Assembly (NCBI GenBank): GCA_017992885.1
Contig: JAGONT010000007.1
Location: 21,388-85,387 of the forward strand
Origin: Alphaproteobacteria bacterium
Lineage (GTDB): Bacteria > Pseudomonadota > Alphaproteobacteria > UBA9655
DNA: 64,000 bases
Direction: 5' to 3'
In this document: one piece after another, positions 27,326-36,659 of the stretch
How the letters are laid out: every line of letters starts with the position of its first letter
Numbering within the stretch: the stretch's first letter is position 1
Notes under the pieces: generated by a model
The model's input: only the letters and a program-made list of their open reading frames with translations
What the model was told of the DNA's origin: nothing
Databases searched by the model: none
Made by a program: the position numbers and the translations under genes

Positions 27326-27615
27326 TCATTGGCTAAGCTTCCTTCTTATTTTTTAAGTAACTTTAAGAAAGGCTTAGCCTGCTCTATTTCTTCCTTATCC
27401 AAACCTGCTCTTATAACTCTTTAACCAGCAGGAAATTCTGAAAAAAGGAGATATGTCTTGACCTAATCTCAATGAGAGAATTCAGGTTGTGAAAAATAGA
27501 TTACATTTTAAAATGAGTTTTCTATATAAGAACTGAATGCATTATTATAAAATGGTGGTTTTTGAATTAATTTTAAAAGGATTATTGTTATGAAATTAAA
27601 ATTATATCTTTTTTT

Positions 27616-28065
27616 ATGTTTCTCTCTGTTTGTGCTGCAGGTGAAACATTCGCAGCTAAAGGATTAGTCATTAAATTGGATGTGACTGACTTTGCTCAAG
27701 ATCTTATAAACAAAAACATACGTGTCCGTGCCGGGATGGGGGAAAAATCAGCTCGTCATCATGTAACAGTTGGATACATTGACGAAAATCTGCCGGATGG
27801 TCAGATGAAGAGTTTGGGAGAAGAGATAACCACGCAACTCGAAAAGATTTTCTCCATTTCTAACCCAAATAATCATATTACATTTGATGTAAAAGAAGCC
27901 GCTCAGCCTTTTGGAAACGGTATTGCATTAATTCCTGTCAATGAGGTGGATCTAAAAACTGTTAACAACGAGGTAAATAATATTGTTAAAAGCTTTAATC
28001 ATCAATTGAATAACGCGACTCAGCCACATAATTATATTCCCCATATGTCATTTTCTCTTAATTAA
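27616..28065 (+). CDS. Secreted 2H-phosphoesterase-like protein (signal peptide split by a T-run)
   Basis: The mature part carries two short motifs, HVTVGYI (about residues 50-56) and HMSFSL at the C-terminus, fitting the paired H-x-T/S-x motifs of the 2H (LigT/cyclic phosphodiesterase) superfamily, whose members act on RNA ends or cyclic nucleotides. The whole is short (149 codons) and similarity outside the motifs is not obvious, so this is tentative. The frame begins at ATG 27616, but an ATG at 27590 after AAAAGGA starts a clean signal peptide (MKLKLYLF) in another frame; one extra T in the T7 run at 27609-27615 would join them into a 158-residue secreted protein. Flanked by IS982 relics. 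Confidence 0.55.
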   Translation: MFLSVCAAGETFAAKGLVIKLDVTDFAQDLINKNIRVRAGMGEKSARHHVTVGYIDENLPDGQMKSLGEEITTQLEKIFSISNPNNHITFDVKEAAQPFGNGIALIPVNEVDLKTVNNEVNNIVKSFNHQLNNATQPHNYIPHMSFSLN

Positions 28066-28267
28066 AATGATGCTCAATATTTACCCAGCTTAAATCAAAC
28101 GATAGCGTGGCATAAACAACGACGTAATGGAGAGCTTTTCTTTAAATTTTTTAAATTCAGTTATACTGTTATTAAATAGTAATCCAAATACAATCTTAAT
28201 CAATACGCAAGGAGAGATCAATTTGAGCAATGGTTCCTCCTTGTGAAGGTATAACTCCGTAATATCC

Positions 28268-28399
28268 CAGCGTAAGAGGCAACGTGCTGCAAGGGAAAAA
28301 ACTACCATGAGATGGTTTTGTGGACTCAAGTTGCAACTAGTCATTAATCACAAAGGGAGCATTGTGGTCGTTAAGATTACGCCAGGTAATGTGGATAGA
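28268..28399 (+). mobile_element. IS982-family transposase internal fragment (relic)
   Basis: The plus strand reads RKRQRAAREKTTMRWFCGLK, continuing LQLVINHKGSIVVVKITPGN and VDRT, closely resembling the GWFYGFKLHL-x-I-N-x-x-G-E-L...TPGNVDDRK core of IS982 transposases. One Asp of the NVDD pair is missing and there is no start or end, so it is not functional. It is opposite in orientation to the N-terminal fragment at 27177-27325 and abuts the stop of the DUF2155 gene. The 200 bp between the 2H-like gene and this relic hold nothing I recognise. Confidence 0.7.
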
Positions 28400-28401
28400 A
28401 C

Positions 28402-29004
28402 CTACTCTAAATTTTTACAGTCTTTGATCCATACATCATAAAGGGGATGATCAAGAAAAGATAAGCTAGGGCTTGAAGAAAACATCCAGCCAGAGAAGAG
28501 TTTTTGAGGGGGGCTCTTGGCTTTTTCTTCAGAAATGACCATAAAGGCCATAGATTCCTGGCGATCTTCAAGGGGCGTTTTTTCACAGCGTTTAACGACA
28601 ATTTTTAACGTTCCAAACTCAATCGTTTGCCCCACAGGGGCATCAATGATGAAGACGCGTGCCGTTTGTTTATCAAGACCTTGGAGTGTAATCCCATTTG
28701 TTACGATATTTTTTTCGGTGGCAAAGAGATCCTCTTCAGGAGGAGAGGCTGCTTCTGGAAAGGAAGGAGACTCAAGAATGACGTCTTTTTCTTTTTTATT
28801 TTTACTATCTGCCATTTCACTTTCTAACTGATCTGTTTCGGATAGCTCATTCAAAAGAGTGTTAAAATCCTGTGCATAAAGGGGAGGAGCAACTGTTGCT
28901 AATAGAAAAAAAATCCTCAGACTTAGCCTGAATTTTTTGGATGATTGCGTGAGAAAGTGGTTCAGAAAATATCGTATTTTGAAATGATTAAGAGAGTTGA
29001 GCAT
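28402..29004 (-). CDS. DUF2155-family secreted protein
   Basis: This is an alphaproteobacterial envelope protein of unknown function, found next to NDUFA12 and mlaD genes. An N-terminal hydrophobic segment (residues 27-45, ending PPLYAQ) looks like a signal peptide, though it is preceded by a long basic stretch, so the start may lie further in. An acidic linker follows. The C-terminal DUF2155 domain (residues ~105-200) has LQGLDKQTARVFIIDAPVG, IEFGTLKIVVKRCEKTP and FSGWMFSSSPSLSFLDHPLYDVW plus a final Cys. An IS982 relic begins just past its stop. Confidence 0.85.
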   Translation of the reverse strand: MLNSLNHFKIRYFLNHFLTQSSKKFRLSLRIFFLLATVAPPLYAQDFNTLLNELSETDQLESEMADSKNKKEKDVILESPSFPEAASPPEEDLFATEKNIVTNGITLQGLDKQTARVFIIDAPVGQTIEFGTLKIVVKRCEKTPLEDRQESMAFMVISEEKAKSPPQKLFSGWMFSSSPSLSFLDHPLYDVWIKDCKNLE

Positions 29005-29030
29005 AAAATTATCTGATCATGAGGGGCTGA

Positions 29031-29495
29031 TTATTTATCACCAGAGTCTTTCTTATCTTGAGCACTGAAAATAAATTGCCCAATAAGAGACTCTAAACTA
29101 ACGGCAGCTTGAGTATGCATAATTTCTCCATTAGGAGGGATGATTTCATCGTCTCCCCCAGGGACGAGGGCTAAAAATTTTCCACCCAAAAGACCATCAC
29201 TAACGATTTCTGCGGCGCTATCTTTGGGGAGAGTAACCTCGGGGGCGATGGTAATGCGCACAACGGCAAGGTAGGTTTTGGGGTCAAGATGGATGTCTTT
29301 AATTGTTCCAATTTTTACACCACTTAAGCGCACGTCACTGCCACGCATGACACCGTCGATACGATCAAATTTCGCCACAACCTCATAGCCCGTCGAAGGC
29401 TGCCATTGACTGGTTGAGTAAGCAAGAACAATAAAAAAGATGAAGACGACGAGAACAATCGCACCCATTATAACTTCAAGTAAATTTGTTTTCAT
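29031..29495 (-). CDS. mlaD: Outer-membrane lipid asymmetry protein MlaD (MCE domain)
   Basis: MlaD is the membrane-anchored MCE-domain subunit that forms a hexameric lipid-binding ring of the Mla phospholipid transport system. One N-terminal helix (residues 8-27) precedes a single MCE domain with AKFDRIDGVMRGSDVRLSGVKIG and AAEIVSDGLLGGKFLALVPGG. Length 154 is typical. Its start overlaps the end of the NDUFA12 gene by 20 bp. The other Mla subunits are not in the window; in alphaproteobacteria mlaD often sits in this NDUFA12-mlaD-DUF2155 order. Confidence 0.92.
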   Translation of the reverse strand: MKTNLLEVIMGAIVLVVFIFFIVLAYSTSQWQPSTGYEVVAKFDRIDGVMRGSDVRLSGVKIGTIKDIHLDPKTYLAVVRITIAPEVTLPKDSAAEIVSDGLLGGKFLALVPGGDDEIIPPNGEIMHTQAAVSLESLIGQFIFSAQDKKDSGDK

Positions 29496-29853
29496 CCTTC
29501 ACCTCATGAGGACACCAGGCGACATAGTCTCCTGTTGCCGATTTTCGTTTCCCTGCAGAAAAAAAATGCCCTAACGGTCGGTAAGCATAGGGTGTTCCTG
29601 TAAGATTAGGAAGATGATTTTTTTCCCAGGGCCACCTTTGAAGGGTTTCAAGGGCAGGAGGTTTGTCCATCATATGATGAATCCACCCGTGCCATTGTGC
29701 GGGAATTTTAGAGGCTTCTGGGAGTCCTTTATAAATAACCCACCGTCGTTCTTTAAGATTTTCGGGGCCCTTCTCTCGATAGTAACAATTCCCAAAGGAA
29801 TCTTTGCCCACAAGCTCTCCTCTAAACCAGGTGAGAAGCTTTATCCATAGCAT
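29476..29853 (-). CDS. NDUFA12-like NADH:ubiquinone oxidoreductase accessory subunit
   Basis: This is a small accessory subunit of respiratory complex I that alphaproteobacteria share with mitochondria (B17.2/NDUFA12). The diagnostic segments are GELVGKDSFGNCYYREK, RRWVIYKGLPEASKIPAQWHGWIHHM and the YRPLGHFFSAGKRKSATGDYVAWCP ending. Length 125 is normal. It is cotranscribed with mlaD and DUF2155. Its presence implies an aerobic respiratory chain with complex I, although the nuo genes are elsewhere. Confidence 0.93.
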   Translation of the reverse strand: MLWIKLLTWFRGELVGKDSFGNCYYREKGPENLKERRWVIYKGLPEASKIPAQWHGWIHHMMDKPPALETLQRWPWEKNHLPNLTGTPYAYRPLGHFFSAGKRKSATGDYVAWCPHEVKDENKFT

Positions 29854-29944
29854 GTTAACGCCCTCTTCTAATGCTCGTACTATGGCACTCTGAAAAGGAT
29901 CTGTCCACTCTCAAGTACTTAGGTTGTCAAGCAAAAAATGGAGA

Positions 29945-29972
29945 TTGACGTCCTTACGCAACGACCTATAGT
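29945..29972 (+). promoter_or_regulatory. Candidate sigma-70 promoter of nrdJ
   Basis: TTGACG (29945-29950) and TATAGT (29967-29972) are separated by 16 bp; each hexamer differs by one base from consensus. It lies about 60 bp upstream of the nrdJ start on the correct strand. Confidence 0.5.
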
Positions 29973-29976
29973 ACCC

Positions 29977-29990
29977 ATGTCGTACGACAT
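29977..29990. promoter_or_regulatory. 14 bp perfect palindrome at the predicted nrdJ start site
   Basis: ATGTCGTACGACAT is self-complementary and begins five bases after the candidate -10 box, so it would cover the transcription start. That position suits a repressor operator. It does not resemble the tandem NrdR boxes usual for ribonucleotide reductase genes. Confidence 0.4.
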
Positions 29991-30038
29991 TTACCTTGTG
30001 AATAATTTCTAAACCTTACATGAGAAGAGGGTTCTTCT

Positions 30039-33000
30039 ATGAAAATTACGCGTCACTTTACCAAAGAAAACACAGATCCCTATCGCTCTTTTGAGTTCCG
30101 TAAAGCGGATAGTGAAATTCGTAACCCCGATGGATCGGTTGTTTTTCATCTTGAAGGAATTGAAGTTCCTGCGGCTTGGTCTCAAGTAGCTTGTGACGTT
30201 TTAGCACAAAAGTACTTTCGTAAGGCAGGTGTTCCTCGGGCCTTAAAAGCAGTTAAAGAACAAGGAATTCCAGAATGGCTTTGGCGCAAAGAAGCTGATT
30301 CGATAGCTTTGTCTCAATGGGCTGAGAAAGAGCATTTTGGACATGAGATGACTGCTAAACAGGTGTTTGATCGTTTGGCAGGGTGTTGGACTTATTGGGG
30401 CTGGAAAGGAGGATATTTTGACACTGAAACCGATGCGCGGGCGTATTATGATGAAATGCGTTATATGCTTTGTGCTCAAATGTGCGCACCTAATTCTCCT
30501 CAATGGTTTAATACCGGCCTCTACTGGGCCTATGGAATTAATGGGCCCGCTCAAGGTCACTCTTACGTAGATTACAAAACAGGTGAACTTAAAACATCTA
30601 CCTCTTCTTATGAGCGTCCTCAAGTTCATGCTTGCTTTATTTTAAGCCTCAAAGATGATCTTGTGAATGAGGGGGGAATAATGGACCTGTGGTTGAGAGA
30701 AGCCCGTCTTTTCAAATATGGTTCTGGAACGGGTTCTAACTTTTCACATTTAAGAGGTGCAGGAGAAATTCTTTCTGGAGGGGGATATTCTTCAGGAATG
30801 ATGAGTTTTTTAAAGATTGGTGATCGGGCGGCTGGCGCTATTAAGTCGGGGGGAACAACGCGTCGTGCAGCTAAGATGGTTGTTGTAGACGTAGATCATC
30901 CGGATATCGAAGAATACGTGAATTGGAAAGTGATTGAAGAGCAAAAGGTTTTAGATCTTGTAGTAGGATCTAAAAGTGCAAAGAAGCATCTTTCTGCCAT
31001 TCTTGCTGCTTGCCAAGAGGGGCAAGGGGATGAGCGATTAAATCCACAAGAAAATCCTTCTCTTTACCAAGCTTTAAAAGAAGCTCGTGCGGCAATGATT
31101 CCCGAGAATTATTGTCAACGTGTCATTCAATTTGCCCGTCAAGGATATACTCATATGGATATTCGTGAGTATGATACAGACTGGGATTCGGAAGCTTATC
31201 GTACGGTCTCTGGGCAAAATTCAAATAACTCTGTTCGTGTAACGAACAAATACCTCCATGCAGTTATGGAAGATAAAGAATGGAATCTTTTGCGCAGAAC
31301 AGATGGGAGTATTCATAAGGCTATACGGGCTCGAGACCTATGGGATCAAATAGGTCAAGCTGCATGGGCTTCGGCCGATCCAGGTCTCCAATATGATACA
31401 ACGATCAATGAGTGGCATACTTGTCCTCAAAATGGGCGAATTCGTGCTTCAAATCCTTGCTCGGAGTACATGTTTTTAGATGATACAGCTTGTAATCTTG
31501 CTTCTCTTAATTTGGTGGCGTTTATGAACCATCAAGGGAGAGAAGCCAAAGCGGGAGAGCTTCATTTTGATTGTAAAGCTTTCGAACATGCAGTTCGTTT
31601 GTGGACAATGGCTCTTGAAATTACGGTTATGATGGCTCAGTTTCCCTCAAAAGAAATTGCGATGCTTTCTTATGAGTTTCGTACACTAGGGCTTGGATAT
31701 GCCAACATCGGTGGTCTCTTAATGGCATCTGGCATTGCTTATGACAGTAAAGAAGGTCGAGCCATTGCAGGGGCTGTTGCTGCATTGATGACAGGAATTT
31801 CCTATGCGACGTCTGCAGAGATGGCCGCAGAGCTTGGGACTTTTAAGCATTATAAGCTGAATGAGAAAGATATGCTGCGCGTGATGCGTAACCATCGTCG
31901 AGGGGCCTATGGAGAAAAAGAGGGATATGAAGGCCTTGAAGTGATGCCTGTTCCGTTGGAAGAAAAAGATTGTCCTTGTCCGACCCTCGTCAAAGCTTGT
32001 CGACAAGCTTGGGACAGATCCTTAGAGCTAGGGAAAAAACATGGATATCGCAATGCACAAGCGACCTGCATTGCCCCAACAGGAACAATTGGTTTGGTGA
32101 TGGACTGCGATACCACAGGTATTGAACCTGATTTTGCAATGGTGAAGTTTAAAAAGCTTGCCGGGGGGGGGTATTTTAAAATCATTAACCGTCTTGTTCT
32201 TCAGGCTCTTCAGGTCTTGGGGTATACCCCAAAGCAGATTGAAGATATCATTCAATATGCGGTAGGACAGGGGAGTCTTGAAGAGGCTCCCGGAGTTAGC
32301 TTTAAGGCTTTGCAGAGCAAGGGCTTTACAAATCGTGAAATTAATCTTTTAAAAGATAATTTAAAATCTGCCTTTGATATTAAGTTTGTTTTTAATCGTT
32401 GGACGTTGGGAGATGATTTTTGCAAGAAGGTATTGAAGTTAACAGAGGCACAACTCAATAACGTGCGGTTTGATCTTTTGACTCACTTAGGCTTTAAGCA
32501 AGATGAAATTGAAAAGGCTAATGCTTATTGTTGTGGGACGATGACCGTTGAGGGTGCTCCCCATTTGAAAAAAGAGCACTTATCGGTTTTTGATTGTGCA
32601 AATCCGTGTGGTCGAACGGGAAAACGTTACCTTTCCGTCGAAAGTCATATTCGGATGATGGCTGCTGTTCAACCCTTTATCTCAGGCGCTATTTCTAAAA
32701 CCATCAACATGCCAAATTCAGCAACAATCGAAGACTGCAAAGAAGCGTATCTTCTCTCTTGGCGATTGGCTTTAAAAGCGAATGCTCTTTATCGAGATGG
32801 ATCAAAGCTTTCTCAACCGTTAAATGCGTCTTTATTGGGAGATGAGGTTGCAGAAACGCTTGCTGAAATGTCATCTCCTGAAAAAGCAAAAGTTGTGGCA
32901 GAGAAGGCTGTAGAACGTGTTGTTGAGCGATTTATCCATCGTGCCCAGCGACAAAAGCTGCCTAATCGTCGTAAGGGATACACTCAAAAGGCTGTAGTGG

Positions 33001-33698
33001 GTGGTCACAAGGTTTACTTACGTACTGGAGAATATGACGAAGGAAGCTTAGGAGAAATTTTTATTGATATGCATAAGGAAGGTGCTTCCTTTCGGAGCTT
33101 AATGCACAATTTTGCCATGGCAATTTCTATTGGACTGCAATATGGCGTTCCGTTGGAAGAATTTGTAGATGCGTTTGTTTTTACTCGTTTTGAACCCTCA
33201 GGTCCTGTTTCTGGAAATGATACCATCAAGATGGCGACATCGATCCTTGATTATATTTTTCGCGAGTTGGCCATTTCTTATATGGGTCGAACGGATCTTG
33301 CTCATGCAGAACCGGTAGATCTGCGCCCAGATACCATTGGTCGTATTGAAGCGGAGAAAGGAGCTCTCGTCAATAAAGATAAGAAAAAAGGAGAAATCGT
33401 CAATAGTTTGATGAGCAATGGGTACGTGCGCAATAATTTATTTGTAGTGTCTCCCGCCAATCACGATCAAGATGCTTATTTGCTTCACGAAGCGACAGGG
33501 ACAGAATCTGTGAAACCCTTAATGGGGTCATCCGTCATTGCGGAAGTGGAAGTTACGGAAATGGAAGAGCGGCGTTTTCAAGCTCGTCTAAAAGGGTATG
33601 CTGGGGATGCTTGCACTGACTGTGGAAACTTCACTCTTGTTCGTAATGGAACGTGTTTTAAGTGTGATACCTGTGGCTGCACAACCGGGTGCTCTTAA
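30039..33698 (+). CDS. nrdJ: Vitamin B12-dependent (class II) ribonucleotide reductase
   Basis: This reduces ribonucleotides to deoxyribonucleotides using adenosylcobalamin, working with or without oxygen. The 1219-residue protein begins with [20 protein letters not shown] and contains [41 protein letters not shown] (active-site Asn-x-Cys-x-Glu region) and the finger loop [25 protein letters not shown]. The C-terminal 28 residues carry seven cysteines, with CTDCG and [10 protein letters not shown], a zinc-ribbon-like redox tail. This size and tail define the alphaproteobacterial NrdJ type. The organism therefore needs cobalamin, made or taken from a host. Confidence 0.96.
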   Translation: MKITRHFTKENTDPYRSFEFRKADSEIRNPDGSVVFHLEGIEVPAAWSQVACDVLAQKYFRKAGVPRALKAVKEQGIPEWLWRKEADSIALSQWAEKEHFGHEMTAKQVFDRLAGCWTYWGWKGGYFDTETDARAYYDEMRYMLCAQMCAPNSPQWFNTGLYWAYGINGPAQGHSYVDYKTGELKTSTSSYERPQVHACFILSLKDDLVNEGGIMDLWLREARLFKYGSGTGSNFSHLRGAGEILSGGGYSSGMMSFLKIGDRAAGAIKSGGTTRRAAKMVVVDVDHPDIEEYVNWKVIEEQKVLDLVVGSKSAKKHLSAILAACQEGQGDERLNPQENPSLYQALKEARAAMIPENYCQRVIQFARQGYTHMDIREYDTDWDSEAYRTVSGQNSNNSVRVTNKYLHAVMEDKEWNLLRRTDGSIHKAIRARDLWDQIGQAAWASADPGLQYDTTINEWHTCPQNGRIRASNPCSEYMFLDDTACNLASLNLVAFMNHQGREAKAGELHFDCKAFEHAVRLWTMALEITVMMAQFPSKEIAMLSYEFRTLGLGYANIGGLLMASGIAYDSKEGRAIAGAVAALMTGISYATSAEMAAELGTFKHYKLNEKDMLRVMRNHRRGAYGEKEGYEGLEVMPVPLEEKDCPCPTLVKACRQAWDRSLELGKKHGYRNAQATCIAPTGTIGLVMDCDTTGIEPDFAMVKFKKLAGGGYFKIINRLVLQALQVLGYTPKQIEDIIQYAVGQGSLEEAPGVSFKALQSKGFTNREINLLKDNLKSAFDIKFVFNRWTLGDDFCKKVLKLTEAQLNNVRFDLLTHLGFKQDEIEKANAYCCGTMTVEGAPHLKKEHLSVFDCANPCGRTGKRYLSVESHIRMMAAVQPFISGAISKTINMPNSATIEDCKEAYLLSWRLALKANALYRDGSKLSQPLNASLLGDEVAETLAEMSSPEKAKVVAEKAVERVVERFIHRAQRQKLPNRRKGYTQKAVVGGHKVYLRTGEYDEGSLGEIFIDMHKEGASFRSLMHNFAMAISIGLQYGVPLEEFVDAFVFTRFEPSGPVSGNDTIKMATSILDYIFRELAISYMGRTDLAHAEPVDLRPDTIGRIEAEKGALVNKDKKKGEIVNSLMSNGYVRNNLFVVSPANHDQDAYLLHEATGTESVKPLMGSSVIAEVEVTEMEERRFQARLKGYAGDACTDCGNFTLVRNGTCFKCDTCGCTTGCS

Positions 33699-33769
33699 AA
33701 TATGGACAAACTTGCTTTTATTATGAATAATATCATTTACAAAAAATAATTAAGAACAAGTCCTAATTC

Positions 33770-33866
33770 TGGATTGTTTTGCTTCGCTCGTAATGACGAG
33801 TTTTTATATTGAAAAACAAAAGGTTCGTCATTGCACGGAGGGATGAAGCCCGACAAAGCAATCCAA
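33770..33866. repeat. Palindromic intergenic repeat element
   Basis: A left arm (TGGATTGTTTTGCTTCGCTC, then GTAATGACGAG) and a right arm (CGTCATTGCACGGAGGGATG, then AAGCCCGACAAAGCAATCCA) are imperfect reverse complements about 100 bp long in total. This composition (CGTCATTGC...GAAGC...AAGCAATCC) is that of short palindromes scattered between genes in many intracellular alpha- and gammaproteobacteria. It fills most of the 268 bp gap between nrdJ and the ABC exporter gene. Confidence 0.7.
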
Positions 33867-33965
33867 AAAAGTAATCTTAAATTACGTAATTTGTATAAGT
33901 CTTTGAATCAAAACTGAACTATGCATATCTATGACCATTTTTTTAAATGAGAAAGATAAATAATT

Positions 33966-35750
33966 ATGGCGTCTGTAAAACTAAAAAATAAAAATACTAT
34001 AGAAGTCCATAATAAAACAATCCTTGCTTTTTTTTGGCAGCACATAAAGCCGTATAAGTGGCTTTATCTTATTATGTTAATGGCTCCTGTTATAAGTAGC
34101 TTTTATCCTTTTGCTTATAATTATGCCATAAAGTTATTTCTTGATGTCATGGCAACGCAAAGCCCCTTAACCTATCAAGCCATTCTTTTCCCGATCATTC
34201 TCTTTATTGCTGCGCAGTTCACCTTAGATTTTGTGTGGAGAATAAGTAATATAGCAGAATGGAAGGCAGAACCTTATGTGAGACGGTCAATTCTTCTAAA
34301 ATCCTACGATTATGTACAACATCATTCTTATTTGTTTTTTCAAGATAATTTTACTGGCACCATGAGTAGTAAGCTAAAGGGTCTGCTTGATGGATATGAT
34401 AAATTTTGGGCTGAGATGCATCATGGTCTCATGTCAAAAATTCTTAAGAGCATTGTCAATCTTTGTGCTCTTTCAATTGTTAGCTTTAATCTTGGTATAT
34501 TTGTTTTTATCTGGGCTGCAGTCTATGTTCCCATAATGTATACACTTTCCCTTAGATTGAACAAACTTTCCTTTGAGGAAACAGAAAGTAGGCACGCCCT
34601 TGTTGGGCAAATCTCAGATAAAATCACTAACATTATTTCCCTTTTCTCTTTTGCTTCACGAAAGAGAGAACTTAAATCTTTAGACAACCAGATCTCTCAT
34701 GATTTTATTCCTAAGCAAGTTCGGGTTTATAAATACGATTTTAAAATTCAAATCATTGGAGGATTTCTTTATCTGATAATGTTTGGATTTATTCTATTTT
34801 ATATGATTCACTTAAGGATGATAGGGTTAATCTCGATTGGAGATTTTGCTTTTGTGTTTGGCATTGCTTTGGTGGTAGCAGATGACATTTGGCATGCAAC
34901 AATTTCTTTGCAAGAGTTTTCCCGAGCAATGGGCGATTTAAAAAGCTCTCTTTCCATTTTAAATAGTCCTCACGAGAACGTAGATCAGAAAAATGCTTAT
35001 CCTCTTATCCTAAACAATCCAAAAATAGAATTTAAAAATGTTAGCTTTGGGTACGATGACAAAGACTCTGTTTTCAAAGATCTTAATCTTATTGTGAATC
35101 CAGGTGAAAAGGTTGGATTGGTGGGACATTCAGGGGCTGGAAAGTCTTCTCTCATTAATCTTCTTCTTAGATATTTTAAAAATAATAAAGGGAAAATCCT
35201 CATTAATGACCAAAATATTAATGATGTGACTCAGGATTCGTTGAGGGAAAATATTGCTATTATCCCACAAGATACCCTGTTATTTCATCGAACTTTGTTG
35301 GAAAATATCAGATATGGCAAGCCATCGGCGACGGACGATGAAGTCATTGAAGCCAGTAAACGCGCACATCTTCATGAGTTTATCATTAAATTGCCTGAGC
35401 AATATCATTCTTTTGTAGGGGAGAGAGGTATAAAACTATCCGGAGGACAAAGACAAAGAATAGCCATTGCTAGAGCGATCTTGAAAGATGCGCCTATCCT
35501 TATTCTTGATGAAGCCACTTCTTCTCTTGATAGTCAAACAGAACAATTCATTCAAGACAGCCTTAATTTTCTTATTGAAGATAAAAGGAAAACAGTTATT
35601 GCTATCGCTCATCGCTTATCGACATTAAAGCATATGGATCGGATTATTGTGCTGGATAAAGGAATAATTATTGAAGAAGGAACTCACGATAAATTAATTC
35701 ATACGAAAGATAGCCTCTATAAGAAATTATGGGAACTACAGGAAATTTAA
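33966..35750 (+). CDS. ABC exporter, fused permease and ATPase (MsbA-like)
   Basis: This is a homodimeric half-transporter of the ABCB/MsbA type exporting a lipid, peptide or drug. The N-terminal ~320 residues form six helices; the ATPase domain has Walker A GHSGAGKSSLINLLL, Q-loop IIPQDTLLFHRTLLENI, signature LSGGQRQRIAIARA and Walker B ILILDEATSS followed by an H-loop IAHRLSTL. Length 594 is typical. There is no ribosome-binding site as strong as in neighbouring genes (AGAAAGATAAATA). It stands alone between a palindromic repeat and convergent chpT, so its substrate is not indicated. Confidence 0.9.
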   Translation: MASVKLKNKNTIEVHNKTILAFFWQHIKPYKWLYLIMLMAPVISSFYPFAYNYAIKLFLDVMATQSPLTYQAILFPIILFIAAQFTLDFVWRISNIAEWKAEPYVRRSILLKSYDYVQHHSYLFFQDNFTGTMSSKLKGLLDGYDKFWAEMHHGLMSKILKSIVNLCALSIVSFNLGIFVFIWAAVYVPIMYTLSLRLNKLSFEETESRHALVGQISDKITNIISLFSFASRKRELKSLDNQISHDFIPKQVRVYKYDFKIQIIGGFLYLIMFGFILFYMIHLRMIGLISIGDFAFVFGIALVVADDIWHATISLQEFSRAMGDLKSSLSILNSPHENVDQKNAYPLILNNPKIEFKNVSFGYDDKDSVFKDLNLIVNPGEKVGLVGHSGAGKSSLINLLLRYFKNNKGKILINDQNINDVTQDSLRENIAIIPQDTLLFHRTLLENIRYGKPSATDDEVIEASKRAHLHEFIIKLPEQYHSFVGERGIKLSGGQRQRIAIARAILKDAPILILDEATSSLDSQTEQFIQDSLNFLIEDKRKTVIAIAHRLSTLKHMDRIIVLDKGIIIEEGTHDKLIHTKDSLYKKLWELQEI

Positions 35751-35911
35751 TTTAATTTTTATTAATTATATACAATACAATGGCTTATTTTTAAATTCAT
35801 GATTATTCTCGCGAAGAAGTCAGTTAAAAATGAGAGTTTTAAATACATTCATTGCAAGATTTTAAAGTTTTTTGTTATTCGTTTAAGAATAACTACAGAT
35901 TTCTTTTTCCT

Positions 35912-36547
35912 TTATTTTATTTCCAAAAAAAGTTCCGAGGGTGAAGATTTTTGTTGAAGAATTATTTTTCTGTTGTGTTCTTTAACAAGACAATGGATTA
36001 AATAACAAGGAATAGAGCGGGGCGTTAGTTCTTGAAGAGAAGCATTACCCTCTAGGGCCTCAACAGTCCCTTGATGAAGAATGATTGAGGTGGCTTTTAG
36101 ACAAAGAGAAAGGGAAGGCTGATTTTCTGTGGGAGTTGTAATATGTAAGATTCCTCCCTTGGGAGCACATTCGCTCATCCATAAAACAGTGTTAAGCAGA
36201 AGGCGTCCCCACCCTTCAATGGCTAAATCCTTTTGAAACGGTTCTTGCCAATTAAACACCATCTTACTCCGGACAAAATAATCATCAATAAACTTTTGGG
36301 CTTCTCCAAGAGAGAACATCCCCCCATTGCTTCCGAAGGCAATTCTAAAAAAGCGAAGACGCGCAGAAGCGGCTTGAGCACTATGAAGAATTAAACTTAA
36401 AATTTCTTCGGATTCCATCAAGTGATCAGGAGGAGTTTCTTGAAAAAGTTCTAAACCTGTATTAATAGCTCCAACAGGTGTAACGAGATCATGGCAAATA
36501 CGAGAGGTAAGAAGTTCAGCAAGACGGAGAGAAGAGTTCATAGGCAT
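35912..36547 (-). CDS. chpT: Histidine phosphotransferase ChpT-like
   Basis: ChpT relays phosphate from the hybrid kinase CckA to CtrA and CpdR, the alphaproteobacterial cell-cycle circuit. The dimerisation helix contains LAELLTSRICHDLVTPVGAI, with the phospho-accepting His at about residue 19 and the conserved Asp after it, then NTGLELF. The rest (residues ~85-211) is a degenerate ATPase-like domain that has lost nucleotide-binding motifs, as in ChpT. Length 211 fits. Met1 and Met3 are both possible starts. It implies that a CckA-CtrA system exists elsewhere in this genome. Confidence 0.85.
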   Translation of the reverse strand: MPMNSSLRLAELLTSRICHDLVTPVGAINTGLELFQETPPDHLMESEEILSLILHSAQAASARLRFFRIAFGSNGGMFSLGEAQKFIDDYFVRSKMVFNWQEPFQKDLAIEGWGRLLLNTVLWMSECAPKGGILHITTPTENQPSLSLCLKATSIILHQGTVEALEGNASLQELTPRSIPCYLIHCLVKEHNRKIILQQKSSPSELFLEIK

Positions 36548-36659
36548 TTTTTGTATCCTTGTAATATTTTAGCATCTTGTTAAGGTCTTATCTGGTAGGG
36601 TATGAATATAAAACATATATATTAAAATTTTAAGCTTATTTTAGACAGAGATATACCAA

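Noticed and set aside
28090..28344. 84-codon minus-strand frame
   Set aside because: It lies opposite the IS982 relic, has no ribosome-binding site, and no protein-like features; the plus strand carries the recognisable transposase sequence.
35874..35893. GTTATTC/GAATAAC hairpin as a terminator between the ABC exporter and chpT
   Set aside because: The T-run lies before the stem on the plus strand and A's follow on the minus strand, so it is wrongly placed for either gene.
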